Part shown: positions 1-7,238 of the stretch, in pieces
Position numbering within the stretch: position 1 is the stretch's first letter
Layout: every line of letters begins with the position of its first letter
Made by a program: the position numbers and the translations under genes
From: Thermodesulfovibrionales bacterium
GTDB lineage: Bacteria > Nitrospirota > Thermodesulfovibrionia > Thermodesulfovibrionales > SM23-35
Assembly: GCA_022013235.1 (NCBI GenBank)
Contig: JAKLQR010000121.1
Coordinates: 1-8,850, forward strand
Length of the DNA: 8,850 bases
Direction of reading: 5' to 3'
The notes under the pieces: generated by a model
The model's input: only the letters and a program-made list of their open reading frames with translations
Databases searched by the model: none
What the model was told of the DNA's origin: nothing

Positions 1-16
1 AAGAAATTTCCTGGGT

Positions 17-36
17 TTCCCGATCAAGTCGGGGAA
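17..36. repeat. short palindromic intergenic repeat (partial copy)
   Basis: The sequence TTCCCGATCAAGTCGGGGAA forms a hairpin: CCCGA (19-23) pairs with TCGGG (29-33) around a TCAAG loop, and the flanking TT/AA can pair if one extra G is bulged. It is followed by TGACA. Palindromes of the type TTCCCG...CGGGAATGACA are frequent dispersed intergenic repeats in many proteobacterial and Nitrospirota genomes; that family link is from memory. It lies upstream of the first gene and could be the tail of a longer copy or a terminator of a gene to the left, although no T-run follows. Confidence 0.5.
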
Positions 37-110
37 TGACAGGATTTATTATCGGTATTACCCACTCGATTACACGATGAGCCTTTATTAAATTTAGACA
101 AGATAATCAT

Positions 111-614
111 ATGTTTTTAGAACTCGATTTAAAGAAGATTAAATTACTATCTGAGCAAAATGAAGAAAAGAACTGGAGATTCCGTTCATTTCTGAAATTC
201 GAAGATGACCATAAAATTGACAGGATCGTTCGCGGTTTATATCAGGATATATCACAGGATATCGATTGTACGCAATGCGGCAACTGTTGCAGGGAATTAA
301 AACCCTTGCTTATCAAGAAAGAAATCAAATTGCTTGCGAATTTCATCAATATGCCGGAGGATAAATTTGTGGAGCATTATACGGAAGTCGATAATACAGA
401 GAAAAAGCTCAGATTAAAAGAAAACCCTTGTTCTTTTTTAAAAGACAATAAATGCACGGTGTATGAATGCAGGCCCTCTGACTGCAGATCTTTCCCGCAT
501 TTACATAAAAGAGGATTTACCACCAGACTGATAAATGTTCTTCAGAGCTATTCTATCTGTCCAATTGTATTCAATGTATATGAGCACTTAAAAAACGAGA
601 TGAGATTTCAATAA
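111..614 (+). CDS. YkgJ-family cysteine cluster (CxxCxxCC) protein
   Basis: This 167-residue soluble protein carries the signature of the zinc/iron-chelating CxxCxxCC family (YkgJ, UPF0153). C53, C56, C59 and C60 form the CTQCGNCC cluster. A second set follows at C107, C115, C120 and C125 (PCSF-KC-YECRPSDCRSFP), and C150 lies near the C-terminus in a CP motif. This is the usual layout of the family, which is presumed to bind an Fe-S cluster or a metal; the biochemical role of most members is unknown. There is no signal peptide or membrane segment, so it should be cytoplasmic. The ATG at 111 has no visible Shine-Dalgarno sequence, but no other good start precedes the cysteine cluster. The acyltransferase gene starts 16 nt downstream, so the two are probably co-transcribed. 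Confidence 0.85.
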   Translation: MFLELDLKKIKLLSEQNEEKNWRFRSFLKFEDDHKIDRIVRGLYQDISQDIDCTQCGNCCRELKPLLIKKEIKLLANFINMPEDKFVEHYTEVDNTEKKLRLKENPCSFLKDNKCTVYECRPSDCRSFPHLHKRGFTTRLINVLQSYSICPIVFNVYEHLKNEMRFQ

Positions 615-630
615 TGAGAGGTATTTCCTT

Positions 631-1440
631 ATGACCCCGTTTATGGAACCTTTTTTTGCCGGCAATTCGTACGACACCCCGGATGATGCGCCGCATTTTC
701 TTGGGGACCGTCTGGCTCTGAATACCCGATGGTATTTTGCCGGGAAATATATACGCGAAGTATTCAGGTCCCGCGCGATAGCGCTCAGTGGTCTGTACGA
801 CAGGAAAGCCTGGGCAGAGTCTTCTTACAGAGTTTTAAAAATAATAGAAGGGTGCGGCGGACGTTTTCACCTGAGGGGGTTGGACAACCTGCATTCCTGT
901 CAGGGTCCCGTAGTTTTTATCAGCAACCATATGAGTATCCTGGAAACCATGACACTTCCCTGTATAATCGCGCCTTTTATAAAGGTCACATTTGTAGTCA
1001 AGGAAAGTTTGGCGACACACCCCCTGTTCGGACCGGTAATGCGCGCCAGGGCCCCTATCCTTGTGAGCAGGAAAAATCCCCGGGAAGATTTTCAGACCGT
1101 TATGACCAAAGGGAAAGAATTATTGGCCAAAGGGACTTCAATTATCATTTTCCCCCAGAGCACCAGAAGCGCAGAATTTATACCGGAGGAATTTAATTCT
1201 TTGGGCGTCAAACTTGCCAGGGCTGCCGGTGTGCAGGTTATGCCTGTGGCCGTCAAGACAGATTTCTGGGCAAACGGCAAATATCTGAAAGACTTGGGGA
1301 CTGTCAACCGCAGTAAACCCATCCATATGGTCTTCGGCCAGCCCTTTTCGATTCAGGGGACCGGCAAGGATGAGCATAAAAAAATTATTGACTTCATAAT
1401 CGGTCATCTCCGGCAATGGGGAGCATCCATTAAGGTATAA
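631..1440 (+). CDS. PlsC-family lysophospholipid acyltransferase (divergent motifs)
   Basis: The 269-residue product resembles 1-acyl-glycerol-3-phosphate acyltransferases (PlsC/LPLAT superfamily), which use acyl-ACP or acyl-CoA to acylate lysophosphatidate or related lipids at the inner membrane. Motif I is NHMSILE at 99-105 (canonical NHx4D, here with Glu at the last position). A block at about 134-147 (GPVMRARAPILVSR) matches the GxxxxxxxxxxxxR region. Motif III is FPQSTRS at 174-180 instead of FPEGTRS, and a Pro-containing motif IV lies at 203-207 (VMPVA). The catalytic His100 and Arg179 are kept. The first 80 residues are longer than in a minimal PlsC and contain no clear membrane helix. 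GAGAGG at 616-621 is a good ribosome-binding site, 9 nt before ATG. Exact substrate cannot be told; a lipid A-like or other lysolipid acceptor is possible given the motif changes. Confidence 0.82.
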   Translation: MTPFMEPFFAGNSYDTPDDAPHFLGDRLALNTRWYFAGKYIREVFRSRAIALSGLYDRKAWAESSYRVLKIIEGCGGRFHLRGLDNLHSCQGPVVFISNHMSILETMTLPCIIAPFIKVTFVVKESLATHPLFGPVMRARAPILVSRKNPREDFQTVMTKGKELLAKGTSIIIFPQSTRSAEFIPEEFNSLGVKLARAAGVQVMPVAVKTDFWANGKYLKDLGTVNRSKPIHMVFGQPFSIQGTGKDEHKKIIDFIIGHLRQWGASIKV

Positions 1441-1493
1441 AAACATCCCTATGCCCCTGCGCAAGGAAGGGTATGACATCTATGGGTATAAAT

Positions 1494-1577
1494 TTTTGGC
1501 GGATATAGTATTTGAGCGGCTTTATCCCGATTCTTATCGGGAGATGAGAATGAGCGAAAATACTATATCCGCCAAAA
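1494..1577. repeat. 20-bp perfect inverted repeat with inner hairpin
   Basis: The arm at 1494-1513 (begins TTTTGGCGGATATAG) is the exact reverse complement of 1558-1577. The 44-nt interior holds a second perfect hairpin, TCCCGAT (1525-1531) with ATCGGGA (1536-1542) around a TCTT loop. Directly outside the arms, TATAAATT occurs at 1487-1494 and again at 1581-1588, which could be a target-site duplication, though it is offset by three bases on the right. This looks like a small MITE-like palindromic element, or a strong transcription-blocking hairpin after the acyltransferase gene. No transposase is present. Confidence 0.6.
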
Positions 1578-1592
1578 GCCTATAAATTCATG

Positions 1593-1750
1593 AGTTACTA
1601 AGAAGTGCATAAGTAAGACTACATGCCCCCTCACCCTTGCCCTCTCCCTCCAGGGGAGAGGGGACTTGACGAACTCCCCTCCCTTGAGGGGAGGGGACAA
1701 AGGGGAGGGTGTTAGAATATGTATCCTTACTTATAGCCGTCTTAGTAACT
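1593..1750. mobile_element. MITE-like element with 25-bp terminal inverted repeats
   Basis: The left end (1593-1617) reads AGTTACTAAGA, five variable bases, ATAAGTAAG. The reverse complement of the right end (1726-1750) reads the same, giving 21 of 25 identical positions with all mismatches in the middle five. The interior is strongly purine/pyrimidine-skewed and makes two perfect hairpins: CCCTCTCCC (1640-1648) with GGGAGAGGG (1654-1662), and CCCCTCCC (1676-1683) with GGGGAGGG (1688-1695). An outer pairing of CACCCT (1632-1637) with AGGGTG (1706-1711) encloses both. No target duplication is evident. It has no coding capacity, so it would be non-autonomous. It abuts dinB and any dinB transcription from upstream must pass through it. 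Confidence 0.6.
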
Positions 1751-1761
1751 GGGCCCAACAA

Positions 1762-2991
1762 TTGCAAACAATCTCCAAAATAATCCTCTGCATAGATATG
1801 GACGCATTTTTTGCCTCGGTGGAGCAGCAGTCCAATCCGAAGCTCCGGGGCAAACCAATTGCAGTCATCGGTTCCGCCGGGAGAACGGTCATCACAACCC
1901 GTTCCTACGAGGCAAGGAAATACGGCGTAAAAACGGGCATGAACCTGTACGAGGCGAAGAAACTCTGCCCCCCTCTCATTTTTGTGATCGGGAACAACGA
2001 GAAATATACCCATACCTGCAGAGAACTGCAGAAGATATATCTCCGGTTTACCCCTGAGGTTGAGGCGTATTCCATCGATGAGGCGTTTCTCGATGTCACC
2101 GCCTCACACCATCTTTTCGGCGGACCTGAAGCAATCGGGAATACCATCAAAAAAGAGATCAAAAAACAGTTCGGCATCAATTGTACAGCAGGGATTGCTC
2201 CCAACATCCTTCTCGCAAAGCTTGCGAGTGATATTGCAAAGCCAGACGGCCTGAAGTGGATCAGGCCTGAAGATGCAGGGTCCGTACTTGAATGTCTTCC
2301 TGTAAAAGAACTCTGGGGGATCGGCTCCCGGTTTTCGGAGAAACTTGACGCCATGGGGATCAAAACCTGCGGGGAACTGGGAAGAGCGCCGGCAAGCCTC
2401 CTGCGGAATAAGTTCGGCATCATCGGTGAGCATCTCAAGGCCATGGGCATGGGTATATGCAACAGGCCGCTCCATGTGCACGAGGAGGACCCCAAATCCA
2501 TCGGCCACAGCATGACCTTCGATAAGAACCTCTCGCAGAGGAGTGCGATAGAGGCAGAGATGCTCAAGCTGAGCGATATGGTAGGGAGACGGGCGCGGAG
2601 ATATGGGTTCATCGGGAGAAAAGTAACCCTCACAGTGAGGTATCCTGACTTTGAGACGTTTTCGAAGCAGACAACACTCGCCGGGCACACAAACCATACT
2701 CACGAGATTTACCGGAACGCTGTCTCCATCCTGGACACCATCATACTGAAAAACAGCGTAAGATTGCTCGGCGTATCTCTTTCAAGCCTTGCCAGAGACC
2801 AGGGCCAGGCGCTGTTATTTGCGGAGCAGAGAAAAGAGAAGGCCCTCCTTCAGGCAATTGATGCGGTAAACGACCGGCATGGCGACTTCAAGCTCATATG
2901 GGCGTCGTATCTCAGAAACATTGCCCCGCCCCGCGTCATCTCTCCCGCCTGGAAACCATCGGGGGTCCGGCACATAGGCGTGAAGAATTAA
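1762..2991 (+). CDS. dinB: DNA polymerase IV (Y-family translesion polymerase)
   Basis: DinB is an error-prone polymerase that copies past DNA lesions and docks on the beta sliding clamp. Numbering from the TTG at 1762 (409 residues): IDMDAFFASVEQ at 11-22 supplies the first catalytic Asp (D12) and the FF steric-gate pair. SIDEAFLDV at 104-112 supplies D106 and E107, GIAPNILLAKLASD (144-157) is the typical palm/thumb segment, and the little-finger domain fills about 240-350. QALLF (349-353) fits the clamp-binding pentapeptide. The frame stays open upstream to another TTG at 1666, but that would add 32 residues encoded by the GC-rich repeat element and unlike any DinB N-terminus. TTG 1762 gives the family start (MQTISKIILCIDMDAFF). 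No clear ribosome-binding site precedes it. The stop overlaps the convergent kup stop by 4 bases. No LexA box was seen. Confidence 0.93.
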   Translation: MQTISKIILCIDMDAFFASVEQQSNPKLRGKPIAVIGSAGRTVITTRSYEARKYGVKTGMNLYEAKKLCPPLIFVIGNNEKYTHTCRELQKIYLRFTPEVEAYSIDEAFLDVTASHHLFGGPEAIGNTIKKEIKKQFGINCTAGIAPNILLAKLASDIAKPDGLKWIRPEDAGSVLECLPVKELWGIGSRFSEKLDAMGIKTCGELGRAPASLLRNKFGIIGEHLKAMGMGICNRPLHVHEEDPKSIGHSMTFDKNLSQRSAIEAEMLKLSDMVGRRARRYGFIGRKVTLTVRYPDFETFSKQTTLAGHTNHTHEIYRNAVSILDTIILKNSVRLLGVSLSSLARDQGQALLFAEQRKEKALLQAIDAVNDRHGDFKLIWASYLRNIAPPRVISPAWKPSGVRHIGVKN

Positions 2992-4802
2992 AGCTGAATT
3001 TTCGTAAATACCCCATGGAGTTTCCTGGGCGGGAAATTATAGAAACGCACGAAGGGAGGCATTATCCTTTTCATTAACGCAAACAATTTCCAGATTATAT
3101 TCGGCGTGGAAATGTCTTCAAGGCCGTAGAAGACGACTCTTTCCTCGATGCCTGCTTCTCGCAGAATTTCTTCGACATCAATCACCTCCATATACCCAAC
3201 CTGCACCTCAAAAACCCTCAGCCCGGATGCAGGCTCTTCTCTGAAAAATCCCGTCATTCCATACGGGTCCTCTCTTTTGATGAGTGATACAAAAATATTG
3301 TCCTCATATATGATGTTGTGAAAAAACATTGTCTGCGTGACATAGAACGGGATATCCTGTATGTCCTTAATAAGGAAAAGAGCGCTGCCTTCCAGTTTTT
3401 CTTTCACCGCATATACTCTTTTGAATTTATGGAGAAATTCATCAAGGGGCATAAAATCCATCGTCCTGTACAGTTTTTTCTGGCCATGCATGTAAAGAAG
3501 TATCATTCCAAGCGGCAGTGCAGCCAGGAGCAGGGACCAGTAGCCCCCGTGCGGCAGTTTATAGAGATTTGAAGCGAAAAACACAGCATCAACAACTGTG
3601 ACAAAGGCTGAAATCGCAGCAAGCGTTCTCTTCTTCTTCAGAGAAAAGATAAGGGTCATGAATATTCCCGTAAGGACCATGGTGCCGGTTACTGCTATGC
3701 CGTATGCAGCAGCAAGACGGTGGGACTCCCTGAATTCAAACATGACAAAAAGCACGGCCGCAAGAAGGAACCAATTCACGGACCCTATGTAAATCTGGGA
3801 TTTTCTCTCCTCTGACGTATAACTCACCTCAAACGCAGGCAGAAGCCGCGTGGTAATGCCCTGGTATACCATGGAAAACGTCCCGCTGATCATCGCCTGC
3901 GAAGCGATAATCGTTGCCGCGACACTCAGCAGCAGGAACGGCACATAGAGGGACTGCGCATAATGCAGTATCATCTCGAATAGGATGCTCTTTGCCTCAG
4001 GATGATTCATGAGGAAAGCTCCCTGTCCCAGATAGTTCAAAACAAGGGCCGCGAAAACCCCTATCCATGCCTGGCGGATGGGTTTTCCCCCCAGGTGTCC
4101 CATATCGGCATAGAGGGCTTCCCCGCCTGTCGCGCAGAGGATTATCTCACCGAGGAGAAAAAATCCCGCAAGCTTATTCTCAACGAGGAACTTCAATCCA
4201 TAATAGGGGTTGAGAGAAACGAGCACCTGGGGCGCTTCGGCAATGGCAACAATCCCGGATATCGCGAGCGAAAGAAACCATATCGCGGTGACAGGGCCGA
4301 AGATCCCTGCAACCTTTTCGGTGCCTCTCTTCTGAAATGAGAAAAGGACAAGAGCGATAACCATTGCGATGAGCACTATGGCAGTTCCGGAGAGATGCTT
4401 AAATCCCGGGATAAGCGCAGCGCCTTCGACTGCGCTCAATATGCTTATTGCCGGGGTTATGATTCCGTCGCCGATAATCAGTGACACCCCGATAATTGCG
4501 AGAAACGAAACCAGTCCGGCGCTCTTCCTTTTCTTGAGTAAGGGAAGAAGTATCTCTTTAAGAACGATTTTGCCGCCTTCTCCCCGGATGCTCAGACTCA
4601 TGGCCAGCCATGCGAATTGTATGCTTACCAGGATTGTGAGCGTCCAGACAATTAAGGAAAGCGCTCCCAGGATATTGTCATTGCTGTGTTTGAGAAAGAT
4701 GAAGATCACCGTTACCGTATAGATAGGGCTGGTTCCTATATCACCAAAGACAAGACCGAGAGATTTTATGATACCTTTCAGCGAGGACTGCCGTTCACTC
4801 AT
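2988..4802 (-). CDS. kup: Kup-type potassium uptake protein
   Basis: This 604-residue inner-membrane protein belongs to the KUP/HAK/KT family of K+/H+ symporters. Family signatures in order: GDIGTSPIY (20-28), GEGG (74-77), GDGIITP (111-117), GGEALYADMGHLG (226-238), NYLGQGA (256-262), ASQAMISGTFS (300-310) and HGGYWSLL (418-425). About twelve hydrophobic helices span residues 10-440. A cytoplasmic C-terminal domain of about 160 residues follows and ends in the family-typical short hydrophobic/charged tail. Acidic residues D21, E126 and E228 lie where K+- or proton-coupling residues are described in Kup, as I align them. AGGAGAG lies just upstream of the ATG. The gene follows the envelope gene set on the same strand after 57 nt with no terminator visible, so it may be the last gene of that operon. 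Full length, no damage seen. Confidence 0.96.
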   Translation of the reverse strand: MSERQSSLKGIIKSLGLVFGDIGTSPIYTVTVIFIFLKHSNDNILGALSLIVWTLTILVSIQFAWLAMSLSIRGEGGKIVLKEILLPLLKKRKSAGLVSFLAIIGVSLIIGDGIITPAISILSAVEGAALIPGFKHLSGTAIVLIAMVIALVLFSFQKRGTEKVAGIFGPVTAIWFLSLAISGIVAIAEAPQVLVSLNPYYGLKFLVENKLAGFFLLGEIILCATGGEALYADMGHLGGKPIRQAWIGVFAALVLNYLGQGAFLMNHPEAKSILFEMILHYAQSLYVPFLLLSVAATIIASQAMISGTFSMVYQGITTRLLPAFEVSYTSEERKSQIYIGSVNWFLLAAVLFVMFEFRESHRLAAAYGIAVTGTMVLTGIFMTLIFSLKKKRTLAAISAFVTVVDAVFFASNLYKLPHGGYWSLLLAALPLGMILLYMHGQKKLYRTMDFMPLDEFLHKFKRVYAVKEKLEGSALFLIKDIQDIPFYVTQTMFFHNIIYEDNIFVSLIKREDPYGMTGFFREEPASGLRVFEVQVGYMEVIDVEEILREAGIEERVVFYGLEDISTPNIIWKLFALMKRIMPPFVRFYNFPPRKLHGVFTKIQL

Positions 4803-4859
4803 CTTCTCTCCTGTCCGATCCGGAACAGGGAAGCTGCCTGATCAAAAGCATCGGGGACA

Positions 4860-5480
4860 TTATTGTGGATATACTATACACTTCGCACCTTCGGAGAAAG
4901 ACCAGTACAGGGCTTTGGCGTCCTGTTTCTCAAGTCCAAGATCCAGCGCAGTGTATTGTTTCCCGCGCACTGCATACCAGAAGGTAACCGCAGGTCTCAC
5001 GAGAAAGTCCTCCAGAGATGAGAGCGTATTTCCAAATTTTGAAGTCACCCCTTCCGAGGGACGTATTGATATGAATACCCTGTTATCAAGCACAAGTGTG
5101 TACCGTATTGGCATATCATCGAGCTCAAGCACATCAAGGGTAAAATCCTCTGATTCTTTCATGTCTCCAGGCCTGACGGTTTTTCTTGACGGTTTCACCA
5201 ATGCGCTCTTTTTCACCAGGGCCAGCGCCTTGTCAGGCACATTGTTCCCCCAAAGGTCAATATGGTGTAGCGGGAACTCCCGCAAAATGATTCCTTTTGC
5301 CTTTATCTGTATGATTTTTTCTTTTAACTGAACGACCACATAGAGATTTGACTTTTGTGCCAATGACCACTCTTCTCTGAGGAGCCCGTTTTCCTTTGCA
5401 AAGCTTGCCCGGTTCTCTCCAAAGGTCGGAAACGGGAACAGAGTAAGAATTGAGATAAGAAGCAGTATTTTAATAAGCAT
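4860..5480 (-). CDS. secreted protein of unknown function, linked to L,D-transpeptidases
   Basis: I do not recognise a named family. The start is placed at the ATG at 5480, which begins a clean signal peptide (MLIKILLLISILTLFPFPTFG) and leaves a single base after the stop of the preceding L,D-transpeptidase gene. An upstream extension to 5564 would only read through that gene in another frame. The 206-residue product is therefore probably periplasmic; there is no lipobox Cys. Residues about 45-70 (NLYVVVQLKEKIIQIKAKGIILREFPL) resemble the first beta-strands of a YkuD domain, as in the neighbour's YIVIDSGNNRLYLKKGARVIREAVV. No HG...HGC catalytic motif is present, and the only Cys is near the C-terminus. 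It may be a non-catalytic partner or a decayed paralogue of the transpeptidase; that is inference. Translation is probably coupled to the upstream gene because no ribosome-binding site is seen. Confidence 0.75.
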   Translation of the reverse strand: MLIKILLLISILTLFPFPTFGENRASFAKENGLLREEWSLAQKSNLYVVVQLKEKIIQIKAKGIILREFPLHHIDLWGNNVPDKALALVKKSALVKPSRKTVRPGDMKESEDFTLDVLELDDMPIRYTLVLDNRVFISIRPSEGVTSKFGNTLSSLEDFLVRPAVTFWYAVRGKQYTALDLGLEKQDAKALYWSFSEGAKCIVYPQ

Positions 5481-5481
5481 A

Positions 5482-6111
5482 TTAAAAGATATAAATTCTT
5501 GTCCCGATGTCCGTCGCTGCGAATAAGGCTTTGAGGTCTTCGTCACCGACACGGACACACCCATGTGTCACATTTCTGCCGAGCAATCTCGTATAAAGCG
5601 TTCCGTGTATAAAGTAACCGCTGCTGAAGCCGAGCGCATAATCCCCAAGCATCCCCGTCTCCATTCTCCCCTGTACCGTACCCGGAATCTTCTCGCCCTC
5701 TTCAATGAAAGCCCAGTCAGGCTTTGTCCAGACCGGCGCAACATGTTTCGTCTGGACCGTAAATACTCCCCGTGGGGTATCAAACACCCATGTGGTTTTC
5801 TTGTCCGGATCTCTCAACACTGCACCGCTTCCACAGGATACGACCGCTTCACGGATAACCCTGGCCCCTTTTTTCAGGTAAAGCCTGTTATTCCCGCTGT
5901 CAATCACAATATAAAAAACATCCGGAGCCATGCTCTTTATCCTCTGCTTCAGATACTGGTTTTCAGATTTCAGTCTGGATACGCTCCTGTCTGAACCCTT
6001 ACCCTCTGTCTCGACTGGCGGCCACATTCCGATATAGAATCCCGCGCCCCACATCAATAGGGAAAGAAACAAAGCAGCCGAGGCAAGCAGGGTTTTTTTA
6101 TCCCGGAACAT
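5482..6111 (-). CDS. membrane-anchored L,D-transpeptidase (YkuD domain)
   Basis: L,D-transpeptidases are periplasmic Cys enzymes that make 3-3 cross-links in peptidoglycan, or attach proteins or D-amino acids to it. In this 209-residue protein an N-terminal membrane helix (about 7-29) acts as anchor, a short heptad-like stretch follows (about 42-60), and the YkuD domain fills 66-209. The active-site signature is complete: H169-G170 in FIHGT, then T182-H183-G184-C185-V186-R187, with C185 as nucleophile. The DTPRGVFTV segment (111-119) is the usual TPxGxF motif. The ATG at 6111 follows the stop of the preceding gene after 3 nt, with AGGGA some 10 nt before it, and the next gene begins 1 nt after its stop. 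It sits second of two different L,D-transpeptidases in a row, so the pair probably act on the same cell-wall process. Confidence 0.92.
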   Translation of the reverse strand: MFRDKKTLLASAALFLSLLMWGAGFYIGMWPPVETEGKGSDRSVSRLKSENQYLKQRIKSMAPDVFYIVIDSGNNRLYLKKGARVIREAVVSCGSGAVLRDPDKKTTWVFDTPRGVFTVQTKHVAPVWTKPDWAFIEEGEKIPGTVQGRMETGMLGDYALGFSSGYFIHGTLYTRLLGRNVTHGCVRVGDEDLKALFAATDIGTRIYIF

Positions 6112-6114
6112 CGC

Positions 6115-7212
6115 TTACTTTCCCTGAACCGTCGAGGAAAATCTGTTCATCGAGTCAACTGCTCCGATAATAGTGACCGGCGTTCCGACGCTTGTTAATC
6201 CGTAGAGTTCATCAATGTTTTGATTGTCCATGCCAATACAGCCATAGGTCATGCTGTCTTTTCCGCCGCCGTGTATTTCTATCAACCCTCCAATGCTGAC
6301 TGTTCGGGGAATGAGCCCTTTTTTCTTTGCAGCTTCGAATTGCCTCCGGTCATCCTCATTCGGGTAATTTATAAGCAGGGCCTTGTGATAACAGCTCCGT
6401 GGTAATTTTTTGATAATTCTGTATCTCCCCTCGGGTGTTGCATAATCTCCTGCATGGAGTTTATCTTTTGATCCGTTCCTGCCGAGCCCGATCTTATAGC
6501 TCTTTACGGCGTTCCCTCGTTTATAGAGCGTGAGTGTGCGTTCACTTTTATTGATTATAATTACAGGAATATTCCTTGTTCGTGATTCGGCAATCGTATC
6601 ATCGAACCAATGCTGCCATTGCCCGATCTGTTTTTTATCTGAATACCGGGTTGCTATCGGATAGAGTGTCTTCTCTGCGGCATTGATGTGTTCGGCAAGC
6701 GAGGGTGTCTTTTCGTCAGCGCCTATAAAATCTCCTTTTTCAAAACGCTTCTTCGCTTCGATCAGGATGACTTCCGCCTGTATGAGGTCCCTCCTGGCCA
6801 GGCGTCCTTCATTCATTGTTTTTGACAGCCCCTTCAGCGTCTCTATTTGATTGCCAAGAAACGACAACTTCTCCTCTATGTTCCGGGAAAATTCCCGCTT
6901 CTTTCCCTCCAGTTGTCCGATTATGGAATTACCGGTCTGCAAAAGGTGTCTGAATTCTGACTGTACATGGATATAATTGCGGAAGAGGATCAGTCTCGAT
7001 CTCTCCCTGATAAAATCAGCTTTTGCCTTGATAAGCGCTTTCTTATACTGTCCATATTCTTCCGGCAGGTACACAGGCGCCTCCGACCTCCAGAGGGCAA
7101 TATCTTGTTCCTCTGCCTGCTTTACCTCTGGAGGTATCGGAGGTTCAGTGCAGCCCGCAAGGCACAGAAGTGCCACTGCGAGCAGTATGTTCTGAATGCG
7201 ACTCAGGTTCAA
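6115..7212 (-). CDS. lipoprotein with N-terminal helical domain and C-terminal L,D-transpeptidase
   Basis: A type II signal peptide (lipobox LAGC, C21) is followed by a mostly helical region (about 30-200) and a YkuD domain (about 214-350). The catalytic Cys is C325 in MTYGCIGMDN, preceded by H314-G315 in IEIHGGG. The His of the common S/THGC motif is replaced by Tyr323; substitutions here are known in the YafK-like branch, so the enzyme is probably still active. The TPEGRYRI segment (259-266) is the conserved TPxGxY/F motif. The helical region shares position-matched residues with the preceding lipoprotein (Y48, P50, E51; and a GD-F-GA-EK block at 160-168). Start is the TTG at 7212, the first start codon after an in-frame stop and the one giving a proper signal peptide. 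It lies 26 nt after the previous stop and has no clear ribosome-binding site. Likely anchored in a periplasm-facing membrane leaflet and acting on peptidoglycan. Confidence 0.88.
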   Translation of the reverse strand: MNLSRIQNILLAVALLCLAGCTEPPIPPEVKQAEEQDIALWRSEAPVYLPEEYGQYKKALIKAKADFIRERSRLILFRNYIHVQSEFRHLLQTGNSIIGQLEGKKREFSRNIEEKLSFLGNQIETLKGLSKTMNEGRLARRDLIQAEVILIEAKKRFEKGDFIGADEKTPSLAEHINAAEKTLYPIATRYSDKKQIGQWQHWFDDTIAESRTRNIPVIIINKSERTLTLYKRGNAVKSYKIGLGRNGSKDKLHAGDYATPEGRYRIIKKLPRSCYHKALLINYPNEDDRRQFEAAKKKGLIPRTVSIGGLIEIHGGGKDSMTYGCIGMDNQNIDELYGLTSVGTPVTIIGAVDSMNRFSSTVQGK

Positions 7213-7238
7213 CGTCGGATATCGCTTGAAAATTTATC

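Larger units (their letters stand above)
1441..1761. other. gene-free stretch filled with inverted-repeat elements
   Basis: No coding region is supported in these 321 bases. The stretch contains two adjacent inverted-repeat elements, listed separately (1494-1577 and 1593-1750). A weak imperfect hairpin (CATCCCT at 1444-1450 against AGGGTATG at 1468-1475) follows the acyltransferase stop but has no T-run, so a classic terminator is not evident. I see no convincing sigma-70 promoter for dinB. Confidence 0.7.

Noticed and set aside
102..107. GATAAT as -10 box of the first gene
   Set aside because: It lies only 3 bases before the ATG, which would need a leaderless transcript, and there is no matching -35 element.
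1620..1720. CRISPR array in the GC-rich repeat region
   Set aside because: The repeats are inverted hairpin arms without regular direct repeats and spacers, and no cas genes are present.
1666..1761. N-terminal extension of DinB from the TTG at 1666
   Set aside because: The 32 added residues come from the repeat element and look like translated GC-rich repeat; the family start fits TTG 1762. It is kept only as an alternative because of the purine-rich stretch before 1666.
1905..2703. Two long minus-strand open frames inside dinB
   Set aside because: They lie opposite a clear dinB coding sequence, have Ser/Arg/Pro-rich shadow composition and no recognisable domain.
4860..5564. Longer 234-codon version of the secreted protein starting at 5564
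   Set aside because: The extra 28 residues overlap the end of the L,D-transpeptidase gene and would bury the signal peptide.
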